A stretch of 7,647 bases of DNA from Sphingomonadaceae bacterium (GCA_013821585.1 JACDGO010000090.1:1-7647), one strand, 5' to 3'. Shown: positions 1-6,831, counted from the stretch's first letter. The notes: a model not told the origin generated them from the letters alone. Program-made: numbers and translations.

Positions 1-17
1 AGAGGGAGAAAAGTAGA

Positions 18-1151
18 ATGCCGCTCTACCACACCGAAGACCAGGCGATGCTGCGCGACACGGCGCGTCCGTTTCTCGCCGACGCCGCGCCGGTCAAGCA
101 CTTGCGGTCGTTGCGCGACGCCAAGGACGCGACCGGCTTCAGCCGCGACCTGTGGAAGCAGTTCGCCGAGATGGGCTTCACCGGGGCGATCGTGCCCGAA
201 GCGCACGGCGGCCTCGGCCTCGGGCATGTCGAGGCGGGGATCATACTCGAGGAGATCGGGCGCAACCTGACGCCGTCGCCGTTCCTGACAACCGCTGTCG
301 CGGCGGTCGAAGCGCTGAAAGCGAGCGCGACACTCGGGGCCGAATGGCTGCCCAGGATCGCTTCGGGCGACGCTATCGCCGCGCTCGCGATCGACGAGGG
401 TGCGAAACATCATCCCGAGCGCACCGCGCTCAGGGCCGAACGCTCGGGCAACGGGTTCAGGCTGTCGGGCAGGAAAGCGTTCGTCATCAACGGCCACGCC
501 GCCGACTTGCTGATCGTCGCCGCGCGCACCGCGGGCGCGGCGGGCGAAGAGGACGGCATCACCTTGTTCGCCGTGGCGAAGGACGCGGCGGGTTTGTCCG
601 CCGATCCGCAGCGGCTGGTCGATTCGTCGCTCGCGAGCGCAATGACGTTCGACGGCGTCGAGGTCGACGCCGACGCGGTAATCGGCGAGGTCGATCATGG
701 TTGGGGGCCGCTGACAAAACTGCTCGATACGGGGCGCGTGGGCGCGGCGGCGGAGATGCTCGGCGTCGGCGGCGCTGCGATGGACATGACCGTCGATTAT
801 CTGAAGCAGCGCAAGCAGTTCGGGCGGCTGATCGGCGAGTTCCAGGCGCTCCAGCATCGCGCCGCGCATCTCTACGGCGAGCTGGAGATCGCCCGCGCGA
901 CCGTGCTCAAGGCGCAGCAGCTGATGGACAATGACGATCCGCGCGCCGAGCTCGCGGTCGCGGTCGCCAAGGCCAAGACGGGGCGCGCCGCGCTGCTCGC
1001 CGTCCAGGAAGGCGTGCAGATGCACGGCGGCATCGGCATGACCGACGAATACGACGTCGGCCTCTACATGAAGCGCGACCGCGCGCTCGAGGAGTTCTTC
1101 GGCGACGCGCGGTTCCATGCGGACCGGGTGGCGCGGTTGAACGGCTACTAA
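18..1151 (+). CDS. Acyl-CoA dehydrogenase family protein, probable non-catalytic or partner subunit
   Basis: A 377-residue acyl-CoA dehydrogenase-fold flavoprotein subunit, of normal length for the family. It has the helical N-terminal domain (about 1-115), the middle beta domain (about 120-215) and the C-terminal helical domain (about 225-375). Conserved C-terminal features are RKQFG (265-269) and QMHGGIGMT (334-342), which in this family contact FAD of the neighbouring subunit. Two canonical features are missing. The TEPxxGSD FAD/substrate loop is replaced by a degenerate stretch near 124-133, and where the family usually has IYEGT with the catalytic Glu there is FFGDA (360-364), so the base is Gly362. 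This is the pattern of the small or partner subunit of heteromeric dehydrogenases (compare PimD and actinobacterial steroid-side-chain enzymes). The ATG follows a GGGAGA ribosome site at 4-9. A second dehydrogenase starts 4 bases after the stop, so the two probably form one complex. The family is certain; lack of independent activity is inferred. Confidence 0.93.
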   Translation: MPLYHTEDQAMLRDTARPFLADAAPVKHLRSLRDAKDATGFSRDLWKQFAEMGFTGAIVPEAHGGLGLGHVEAGIILEEIGRNLTPSPFLTTAVAAVEALKASATLGAEWLPRIASGDAIAALAIDEGAKHHPERTALRAERSGNGFRLSGRKAFVINGHAADLLIVAARTAGAAGEEDGITLFAVAKDAAGLSADPQRLVDSSLASAMTFDGVEVDADAVIGEVDHGWGPLTKLLDTGRVGAAAEMLGVGGAAMDMTVDYLKQRKQFGRLIGEFQALQHRAAHLYGELEIARATVLKAQQLMDNDDPRAELAVAVAKAKTGRAALLAVQEGVQMHGGIGMTDEYDVGLYMKRDRALEEFFGDARFHADRVARLNGY

Positions 1152-1155
1152 CTCT

Positions 1156-2322
1156 GTGAGCCTCGACCCCGAAACCTTCGAAGCGCTTCTCGACGGCGTC
1201 CGCCGCTTCGTCGCCGAGCGGCTGCGCCCCGCCGAGGCCGAAGTCGCCGAGGCCGACGAGATTCCCGCAAACCTCGTCGCTGAGATGAAGGAACTCGGCC
1301 TGTTCGGCCTGTCGATCGACCCCGAATATGGCGGGCTCGGGCTATCGATGGCGGAGGAGGTGCGCGTCGCGATCGAGCTGGGCAAGACCAGCCCCGCGAT
1401 GCGTTCGACCTTCGGCACCAACGTCGGCATCGGCTCGCAGGGCCTGGTGATGGCAGGCAGCCCCGAGCAGAAAGCGAAATGGCTTCCCGGCATCGCCTCG
1501 GGCGAGATCATCACCAGTTTCGCGCTCACCGAGCCCGACGTCGGTTCCGACAGCGCCAATGTGAAGACGCGTGCGGTGCGCGACCCCGGAACGGGGTCCT
1601 GGGCAGGCGCCAATCAATGGAAGCTCACCGGCACCAAGCGCTACATCACCAACGCCGACCGCGCTTCGCTGTTCACGGTGATGGCGCGCACCGGAGAGGC
1701 GGGTGCGCGCGGCGTATCCGCGTTCCTCGTCCCGGCCGATTCGCCAGGGCTCACGATCGGCGTCCCTGAAAAGAAGATGGGCCAGCAGGGCGCGCACGTC
1801 TGCGACGTGAACATGGACGCCGTGCCGGTGCCGCCCGAAAACATGCTCGGCGCGGAAGGCGAAGGGTTCAAGGTCGCGATGCGCGTGCTCGATCGCGGGC
1901 GGCTGCACATCGCAGCGGTCTGCGTCGGCGCGGCCGAGCGGCTGATCGCCGACTCCGTGGCCTATGCCGTCGAGCGTAAGCAGTTCGGCAAGCCGATCGC
2001 CGAGCATCAGCTGATCCAGGGCATGATCGCCGACATGAAGACCGAAGCGCTCGCCGCGCGCGCGCTCGTCCTCGATACGGCGGCGCAGAAGGACGCGGGC
2101 GCGAACGTCACGATGGAGGCCGCCGCCGCCAAGTATTTCGCATCCGAAATGGTCGGGCGCGTCGCCGACAAGGCGGTCCAGATTTTCGGCGGCGCGGGCT
2201 ATATCGCCGACTACGGCATCGAGCGTTTCTACCGCGATGTGCGTATCTTTCGTATCTATGAAGGCACGAGCCAGATCCAGCAGCTCGTCATCGCGCGGGA
2301 GGCCATCAAGAGGGGTGGGTAG
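1156..2322 (+). CDS. Acyl-CoA dehydrogenase, catalytically competent
   Basis: A 388-residue FAD-dependent acyl-CoA dehydrogenase that should introduce the alpha,beta double bond into an acyl-CoA and pass electrons to ETF. The key motifs are present: LTEPDVGSDSA (124-134) in the FAD/substrate loop, RKQFG (274-278), the C-terminal family signature starting at Gln342 (QIFGGAGY) and ending at Asp361, and the catalytic base Glu369 in IYEGTSQ. The start is GTG. No good ribosome site precedes it, but it lies 4 bases after the stop of the previous gene and the next in-frame Met (residue 44) would remove part of the first helix, so translational coupling is likely. The loop at about 142-155 (PGTGSWAGA) looks a few residues longer than in typical relatives and its DNA contains a perfect palindrome. 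It probably pairs with the upstream dehydrogenase as a heteromer. The substrate is unknown. Confidence 0.95.
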   Translation: MSLDPETFEALLDGVRRFVAERLRPAEAEVAEADEIPANLVAEMKELGLFGLSIDPEYGGLGLSMAEEVRVAIELGKTSPAMRSTFGTNVGIGSQGLVMAGSPEQKAKWLPGIASGEIITSFALTEPDVGSDSANVKTRAVRDPGTGSWAGANQWKLTGTKRYITNADRASLFTVMARTGEAGARGVSAFLVPADSPGLTIGVPEKKMGQQGAHVCDVNMDAVPVPPENMLGAEGEGFKVAMRVLDRGRLHIAAVCVGAAERLIADSVAYAVERKQFGKPIAEHQLIQGMIADMKTEALAARALVLDTAAQKDAGANVTMEAAAAKYFASEMVGRVADKAVQIFGGAGYIADYGIERFYRDVRIFRIYEGTSQIQQLVIAREAIKRGG

Positions 2323-2328
2323 CGCTTC

Positions 2329-2446
2329 TCCCTCGCCCCTCCGGGGAGAGGGTCGGGGAGAGGGGCAGTCTCTCCGCGCCAATCATTGTCATTCGGGGAG
2401 GACACTGCCCCCTCTCCCTAACCCACTCCCCTGAAGGTGAGAGGGA
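2329..2446. repeat. Imperfect inverted repeat (BIME/REP-like) in the intergenic gap
   Basis: The 136-base gap between the dehydrogenase pair and the next gene is mostly a long inverted repeat. The left arm (2329-2369) and right arm (2404-2446) are imperfect reverse complements, both built from CCCTCTCCCC-type runs and ending in ACTGCCCC or its complement, around a 34-base loop. The left arm can also fold alone: CCCTC-G-CCCC (2330-2339) pairs with GGGG-A-GAGGG (2343-2352). Repeats of this composition are common between genes in GC-rich proteobacteria. There is no T-tract, so it is a poor intrinsic terminator; in an operon it could stabilise the upstream transcript or dampen read-through. The right arm ends 2 bases before the ribosome site of the next gene. 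Confidence 0.75.
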
Positions 2447-2458
2447 ACAGGAGCGCAG

Positions 2459-3247
2459 ATGGACACCAGCAAGCTCTTCCGCCTCGACGGCCGCGTCGCG
2501 CTCGTCACCGGCGGCTCGCGCAACATCGGCAAGTGGATCGCGGCCGGCTTCATCGCGCAAGGGGCGAAGGTCTATATTTCATCGCGCAAGGCCGACGCGT
2601 GCTTCGCGACAGCGCAGGAGCTTGGGCCGAACTGCATCGCACTGCCGCAGGACGTCTCGACCGTCGCCGGGTGCAAGGCGCTCGCCGCGCAATTCGCCGA
2701 AAAGGAGCAGGCGCTCGATATCCTCGTCAACAACGCCGGCGCCGCATGGGGCGAGCCGTTCGAGACTTTCCCCGAGAAGGGCTGGGACAAGGTCATGGAC
2801 CTGAATGTCAAGTCGCCGTTTTTCCTCACGCAGGCGCTGTTCGGGCCGTTGAAGGCCGCGGCGCGCGCCGACCGTCCGGCCAAGGTGATCAACATCACCT
2901 CGATCGACGGCCAGCGGCTCAATCCCTGGGAAACCTATAGCTATCAGACGTCGAAGGCGGCGCTGATCTATATGACCAAGGTCATGGCGGCGCGGCTGGT
3001 CAAGGACCGCATCAACGTCACCTCGATCGCGCCGGGCGCGTTCGCGTCGGACATGAACCGCGCCGCGCGCGATCACGGCGACGCGGTCGCGAAGGGCATC
3101 CCGGCCAAGAGGATCGGGCAGGAGGAGGACATGGCGGGCGCGGCGATCTATCTCGCCAGCCGCGCGGGCGACTATGTCGTCGGCGACACGATCACTGTCG
3201 ACGGCGGCCTCGTCCACGCGGCGGCGGGCACGAGCATCGACGCCTGA
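2459..3247 (+). CDS. Short-chain dehydrogenase/reductase, RhlG-like
   Basis: A 262-residue classical SDR that should interconvert a keto and a hydroxy group using a nicotinamide cofactor. It shows the nucleotide-binding TGGSRNIG (17-24), NNAG (91-94), structural Asn116, catalytic Ser148, Tyr162 and Lys166 (YQTSK), and the PG pair at 192-193. Arg21 in the glycine motif and Arg43 after the second beta strand suggest NADPH preference, hence a reductive or reversible role. The overall sequence (DILVNNAGAAWG, GWDKVMDLNV) resembles the RhlG-type 3-oxoacyl reductase branch as I remember it. The ATG is preceded by AGGAG at 2449-2453 with 5-base spacing, which fixes the start. Its stop overlaps the start of the CoA ligase by one base (TGATG), so the two are coupled. 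The substrate is likely an acyl-CoA pathway intermediate; general SDR reductase is the safe call. Confidence 0.92.
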   Translation: MDTSKLFRLDGRVALVTGGSRNIGKWIAAGFIAQGAKVYISSRKADACFATAQELGPNCIALPQDVSTVAGCKALAAQFAEKEQALDILVNNAGAAWGEPFETFPEKGWDKVMDLNVKSPFFLTQALFGPLKAAARADRPAKVINITSIDGQRLNPWETYSYQTSKAALIYMTKVMAARLVKDRINVTSIAPGAFASDMNRAARDHGDAVAKGIPAKRIGQEEDMAGAAIYLASRAGDYVVGDTITVDGGLVHAAAGTSIDA

Positions 3248-4782
3248 TGCACCCGAGCCGGCACGCCGCCGCGACACCGGACAAGCCCGCGATCGTCGTC
3301 GCGGAGACGGGCGAAGCGGTCAGCTATGCGGCGCTCGACACGGCGTCGAACCGCGCGGCGCACGCGTTCCGCGCGAAAGGGCTGGCGCCCGGCGAACGCG
3401 TCGCCTTCTTTCTCGAGAACGCGCCCGGGTATTTCGCGCTCGCCTGGGGGGCACAGCGTTCGGGCCTGTTGTTCGTGTGCATCTCGTCGAAGCTGACCGC
3501 GCCCGAAGTGGACTATATCCTGGCCGACAGCGGCGCGAAGCTGCTGATCGCCGACGCCGCGCTCGCGTCGGTCGCGGCAGCACTCGAAACCTCGGCGGAG
3601 CGCTTCAGCCTCGGCGGCGAGGTCGCGGGTTTCGCGCCTTGGGAAGCGCTGACCGCGTCGATGCCCGAAACGCCGATCGCCGACGAGCGCGCGGGCGTCG
3701 ACATGCTCTATTCGAGCGGGACGACAGGACGGCCGAAGGGCGTGCGCGTCGCGCTTCCCGAGGATCCCGCGATCGACGCGGTCAATCCGCTCGTCATGAT
3801 CGCGATGGGCTTCTTCGGGCTGGGGCCGGACAGCATCTATCTTTGCCCCGCGCCGCTCTATCACGCGGCACCCTTGCGCTGGAGCATGACGGTCCAGCGG
3901 CTCGGCGGGACGATCGTGCTGATGCGCCGTTTCGACGCCGAAGGCGCGCTCGCGGCGATCGAGCGCTACCGTTGCAACGCTGGCCAGTTCGTCCCGACGC
4001 ATTTCGTGCGAATGCTCAAGCTCCCCGAGGACATTCGGACGAAATACGACGTGTCGTCGATGAAGGTCGCGATCCACGCTGCCGCGCCCTGCCCCGTCCC
4101 CGTCAAGCGCGCGATGATTGACTGGTGGGGGCCGGTAATCGACGAATATTACGCGGGGTCGGAAGGCAACGGCCTGACCGCGATCAAGGCCGCCGAGTGG
4201 CTCGAGCGCCCCGGCTCGGTTGGCCGCGCGATCGGCGAAGCGACCCTGCACATCTGCGGCGAGGGCGGCGATGAGCTGCCGCCGCGCGCCGAGGGGCTGG
4301 TGTATTTCGAGGGGCCGCGTCAGTTCGAATATCACAACGATCCCGCCAAGACCGCCGAAACGCGCAACGCGCGCGGCTGGACGACGCTCGGCGACGTCGG
4401 GCGGGTCGACGCGGACGGCTGGCTGACGCTCACCGACCGCAAGAGTTTCATGATCATTTCGGGCGGGGTGAACATCTATCCGCAGGAGATCGAGAATTTG
4501 CTCGTCACGCATCCGAAGGTCGCCGACGTCGCCGTGGTCGGCGCGCCGCACGAGGAGATGGGCGAGCAGGTGGTCGCCGTCGTCCAGCCGGCGGACATGG
4601 CGGACGCGGGCGACACGCTCGCCGAAGAACTCATCGCCTTCTGCCGCGCGGCCCTCTCGGGCGTCAAGACGCCGCGCCGCATCGACTTCGTCGAAACGCT
4701 TCCGCGCCATGATACGGGGAAGCTCTACAAGCGCCTGATCCGCGACGCCTATTGGGGGAAGAAGGAAAGCCGCATTGTCTGA
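3247..4782 (+). CDS. AMP-forming acyl-CoA synthetase (fatty/carboxylic acid-CoA ligase)
   Basis: A 511-residue member of the ANL adenylating superfamily. It should activate a carboxylic acid with ATP to an acyl-adenylate and then transfer it to CoA, the entry step of the pathway. Motifs in order: phosphate-binding SSGTTGRPKG (156-165), an A4-like segment around PLYHAAP (203-209), the A5 motif YYAGSEGNG (301-309) with Glu306, LGDVG (381-385, usually TGD, with Asp383 for the ribose), the hinge and A8 region DRKSFMIISGG (397-407), and the A10 motif PRHDTGKLYKR (486-496) with catalytic Lys492. Length is normal to slightly short for the family. The start is the ATG overlapping the previous stop (TGATG), and the N-terminal HPSRHAAATPDKPA is typical of genuine N-termini here. 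It overlaps the crotonase gene by 8 bases. Substrate class cannot be assigned; branched, cyclic or long-chain acids are all possible. Confidence 0.95.
   Translation: MHPSRHAAATPDKPAIVVAETGEAVSYAALDTASNRAAHAFRAKGLAPGERVAFFLENAPGYFALAWGAQRSGLLFVCISSKLTAPEVDYILADSGAKLLIADAALASVAAALETSAERFSLGGEVAGFAPWEALTASMPETPIADERAGVDMLYSSGTTGRPKGVRVALPEDPAIDAVNPLVMIAMGFFGLGPDSIYLCPAPLYHAAPLRWSMTVQRLGGTIVLMRRFDAEGALAAIERYRCNAGQFVPTHFVRMLKLPEDIRTKYDVSSMKVAIHAAAPCPVPVKRAMIDWWGPVIDEYYAGSEGNGLTAIKAAEWLERPGSVGRAIGEATLHICGEGGDELPPRAEGLVYFEGPRQFEYHNDPAKTAETRNARGWTTLGDVGRVDADGWLTLTDRKSFMIISGGVNIYPQEIENLLVTHPKVADVAVVGAPHEEMGEQVVAVVQPADMADAGDTLAEELIAFCRAALSGVKTPRRIDFVETLPRHDTGKLYKRLIRDAYWGKKESRIV
4762..4774 (+). promoter_or_regulatory. 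Ribosome binding site supporting a TTG start
   Basis: AAGGA (4762-4766), inside the end of the CoA ligase gene, lies 8 bases before the TTG at 4775. No in-frame ATG or GTG near this point would give the expected crotonase N-terminus, so this site is what decides the start. Confidence 0.65.
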
Positions 4783-5554
4783 CCGCGTAGCCATCGCCAT
4801 CGACGGCCACATCGCCGACGTGCGCCTCGACCGCCCCGACAAGATGAACGCGATCGATCCGGCGATGTTCGAAGCGATCGGAGGCGCGATCGATTCGCTC
4901 GCCGGGCGCACGGACGTGCGCTGCGTCGTGCTGTCGGGCGAGGGCAAAGCGTTCTGCGCCGGGCTCGACATGGCGAGCATGGCAGCGGGCGGATCGGGAA
5001 CCCCACGCGAGCGCAATGCACAGGGGTCGATCCTGCCGCAGCATGTGACCTGGGGCTGGCGGCAGCTCCCGATGCCAGTGATCGCCGCGGTCCATGGCGC
5101 GGCGTTCGGTGGGGGCTTTCAGATCATGTCAGGCGCCGACGTGCGGCTCGCGGCGCCACGCACCCGCTTCGCGATCCGCGAGACTTATTGGGGGCTGGTC
5201 CCCGACATGGCGGGCTTTCCGATCTGGCGCGGACTGGTGCGCGACGACGTGCTGCGCGAGCTGGTTTATACGGCGCGCGAATTCGACGCAGAGGAGGCGT
5301 TCCACCACGGTTTCGTTACGCGCATTGCCGACGATCCCCACGCCGCGGCGATGGAGCTGGCGCGCGCCATCGCGGCGCGCAGCCCGCACGCGATCCGCGG
5401 CGCCAAGCGCCTACTCAACATGGCGCACGACGCCGATCCGCGCGCGATGCTCGAGGCCGAGACCGAAGAGCAGGTCAAGGTCATCGGCAAGCCCAACATG
5501 ATGGAGGCGGTCGCGGCGAATATGGAAAAGCGCGCGCCGCATTTCGTCGACTAG
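4775..5554 (+). CDS. Enoyl-CoA hydratase/isomerase family (crotonase) protein
   Basis: A 259-residue crotonase, full length. N-terminal strand and LDRPDKMNAID (18-28), first oxyanion-hole segment AFCAGLDM (59-66), second oxyanion segment GAAFGGGFQ (108-116). By comparison with rat enoyl-CoA hydratase, the position of Glu144 is Gln115 and Glu164 corresponds to Glu136. Asp144 in VPDMAG aligns with the Asp204 position of rat dienoyl-CoA isomerase. The enzyme may therefore be an isomerase, or a hydratase with altered chemistry, rather than a standard hydratase. This residue set recurs in a bacterial crotonase subgroup whose members usually carry only a general name. The start is TTG with a good upstream AAGGA, overlapping the ligase stop by 8 bases, so translation is coupled. 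Its stop interlocks with that of the convergent thioesterase gene. Family certain, reaction uncertain. Confidence 0.93.
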   Translation: MSDRVAIAIDGHIADVRLDRPDKMNAIDPAMFEAIGGAIDSLAGRTDVRCVVLSGEGKAFCAGLDMASMAAGGSGTPRERNAQGSILPQHVTWGWRQLPMPVIAAVHGAAFGGGFQIMSGADVRLAAPRTRFAIRETYWGLVPDMAGFPIWRGLVRDDVLRELVYTAREFDAEEAFHHGFVTRIADDPHAAAMELARAIAARSPHAIRGAKRLLNMAHDADPRAMLEAETEEQVKVIGKPNMMEAVAANMEKRAPHFVD

Positions 5555-5985
5555 GGCGAGACCACCCGCGCCGCTTCGAACTTCTCCCGGAACGCCGCCG
5601 GATAGGCGCACGCACCGCACGCATCGGTATACACCAGGGTCGTGTCGCAGGTCGCGACGCATACGCCTTTCTGAAAAGCGCCCGACAGGATTGTCCACGA
5701 CCTGTCGCCGATCTGCCCGATGCCACTCGCAACGGTTACGTCGTGCGGATGATGCGCCTCGGCCAGATAGGCGAGATCGACCGCCGCGATCAGCCAGCGG
5801 ACGCCGGGGCCGCCGCGATGCAGGTCGAGCGAACGGTTGAAGCGCCCGCGCCCTTCCTCGAACAGCCCGGCCATCGACACGTTGTTGATATGGCCGAGCA
5901 TGTCGAGATCGGCCCAGCGCGTCGGGACGTCGGTCTTGAACGGGTAGGCGGCGAGATCGCGACGCCAGCCTTCGGGCTTCGCCAT
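5551..5985 (-). CDS. Acyl-CoA thioesterase, 4HBT-type hotdog fold
   Basis: A 144-residue hotdog-fold protein of the 4-hydroxybenzoyl-CoA thioesterase type, expected to hydrolyse an acyl-CoA to free acid and CoA, usually as a tetramer. The diagnostic segment is TRWADLDMLGHINN (22-35), matching the DxDxxGHxNN active-site helix with Asp28 as the likely catalytic carboxylate. The length is typical. The ATG lies one base after the stop of the upstream dehydrogenase gene on the same strand (TGA-C-ATG), with no clear ribosome site, so translation is probably coupled. The C-terminal part has several cysteines (109, 113, 123, 126) of unknown meaning. In this setting it could recycle CoA from dead-end intermediates or release a product; it may also partly compensate for the missing thiolase, though that is only speculation. 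Confidence 0.9.
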   Translation of the reverse strand: MAKPEGWRRDLAAYPFKTDVPTRWADLDMLGHINNVSMAGLFEEGRGRFNRSLDLHRGGPGVRWLIAAVDLAYLAEAHHPHDVTVASGIGQIGDRSWTILSGAFQKGVCVATCDTTLVYTDACGACAYPAAFREKFEAARVVSP

Positions 5986-5986
5986 G

Positions 5987-6769
5987 TCAGCGCGGTGCCA
6001 TGCGGATCGCGCCGTCGAGGCGCACGTCCTCGCCGTTGAAATAGCCGCATTCGATCATCGTCAGCGCGAGCTGCGCATATTCCTCCGGCCTGCCGAGGCG
6101 TTTGGGGAAGGGCACCGACGCCGACAACGCGTCGCGCACGTTCTGCGGCGCACCCGCGAGCAACGGCGTGTCGAAAATGCCGGGGAGGATGGTGTTGACG
6201 CGAATGCCCTCGCCCATCAGGTCGCGCGCGATCGGCAGCGTCATGCCGACGACACCGCCCTTCGACGCCGAATAGGCCGCCTGCCCCATCTGCCCGTCCT
6301 CGGCCGCGACGCTCGCAGTGTTGACGATCACGCCGCGCTCGCCGTCGTCCATCGGGTCGAGCGTCAGCATTCCCGCCGCCGACTTGGCGATGCAGCGGAA
6401 CGTGCCGACCAGGTTGATCTGGATCAGCCAGTTGAATGCGTCGATCGGAAAATGGTTGATCGACCCGTCCTCCTTCGATCGGCTCGCGGTCTTGATCGCG
6501 TTGCCCGTCCCCGCGCAATTGACGAGGATGCGTTCCTGCCCATGCGCGGCGCGCGCCTTTGCAAAGCCTGGATCGACGCTCTCGTCGGTGGTCACGTTCA
6601 CTTCGCAGAACACGCCACCGATCTCGGCCGCGACGCGTTCGCCCTTGTCCTTCTGGAGATCGAAGAGCGCGACCTTCACGCCCTTGGCGGCGAGCGAGCG
6701 CGCGGTCGCCGCGCCAAGCCCGGATGCGCCGCCGGTGACGACGGCGGAGACGGTGGAATCGAGTTTCAC
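5987..6769 (-). CDS. HSD10-like 3-hydroxyacyl-CoA dehydrogenase (SDR family)
   Basis: A 260-residue SDR closely resembling human HSD10 (3-hydroxyacyl-CoA dehydrogenase type 2, HSD17B10). Shared segments include TGGASGLG (12-19), NCAG (84-87), NTASVAAEDGQMGQAAYSAS (150-169), GMTLPIARDL (175-184) and the C-terminal LDGAIRM (251-257). Catalytic residues are Asn119, Ser153, Tyr166 and Lys170. Asp37 at the end of the second beta strand indicates NAD(H). HSD10 relatives oxidise 3-hydroxyacyl-CoA, including 2-methyl-branched ones, and some hydroxysteroids, so this enzyme fits the third step of the beta-oxidation spiral encoded opposite it. The start codon is GTG, supported by a strong ribosome site (AAGAAGGAGGG on the minus strand, 6788-6778) 8 bases upstream. 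It is the first gene of a two-gene operon with the thioesterase. Confidence 0.95.
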   Translation of the reverse strand: MKLDSTVSAVVTGGASGLGAATARSLAAKGVKVALFDLQKDKGERVAAEIGGVFCEVNVTTDESVDPGFAKARAAHGQERILVNCAGTGNAIKTASRSKEDGSINHFPIDAFNWLIQINLVGTFRCIAKSAAGMLTLDPMDDGERGVIVNTASVAAEDGQMGQAAYSASKGGVVGMTLPIARDLMGEGIRVNTILPGIFDTPLLAGAPQNVRDALSASVPFPKRLGRPEEYAQLALTMIECGYFNGEDVRLDGAIRMAPR

Positions 6770-6777
6770 GGGACAAG

Positions 6778-6788
6778 CCCTCCTTCTT
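6778..6788 (-). promoter_or_regulatory. Strong ribosome binding site for the HSD10-like gene
   Basis: AAGAAGGAGGG on the minus strand, 8 bases before a GTG at 6769. It confirms GTG as the start of the minus-strand dehydrogenase gene. Its outer bases overlap the left arm of the intergenic inverted repeat. Confidence 0.75.
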
Positions 6789-6831
6789 ACGCGAACGTCA
6801 AGTTTGCCCGCCCATCGCGCGTTCGCCTAAG
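6786..6831. promoter_or_regulatory. Inverted repeat in divergent intergenic region, candidate operator
   Basis: Between the divergent dehydrogenase and nitroreductase genes lie two 12-base arms, CTTACGCGAACG (6786-6797) and CGTTCGCCTAAG (6820-6831), complementary at 11 of 12 positions and separated by 22 bases. The arms sit beside the two opposing ribosome sites. The layout could bind a dimeric regulator controlling both transcripts, or simply be a transcript hairpin. No convincing -35/-10 pair is visible in either direction, and no regulator gene is present in the window. Confidence 0.4.

Noticed and set aside
152..934. A 260-codon plus-strand frame inside the first dehydrogenase gene
   Set aside because: Its translation is almost entirely Arg, Gly and Ala with no fold signature. 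It is an out-of-frame shadow.
1342..2382. A 346-codon minus-strand open frame across the second dehydrogenase gene
   Set aside because: It starts inside the intergenic inverted repeat, is His/Arg-rich without a domain, and is antisense to a well-supported gene.
3172..5016. A 614-codon open frame on the minus strand spanning the whole CoA ligase gene
   Set aside because: It is antisense to a gene with intact adenylation motifs. The translation is Arg-rich and of low complexity with no recognisable domain, as expected of shadow frames in GC-rich DNA.
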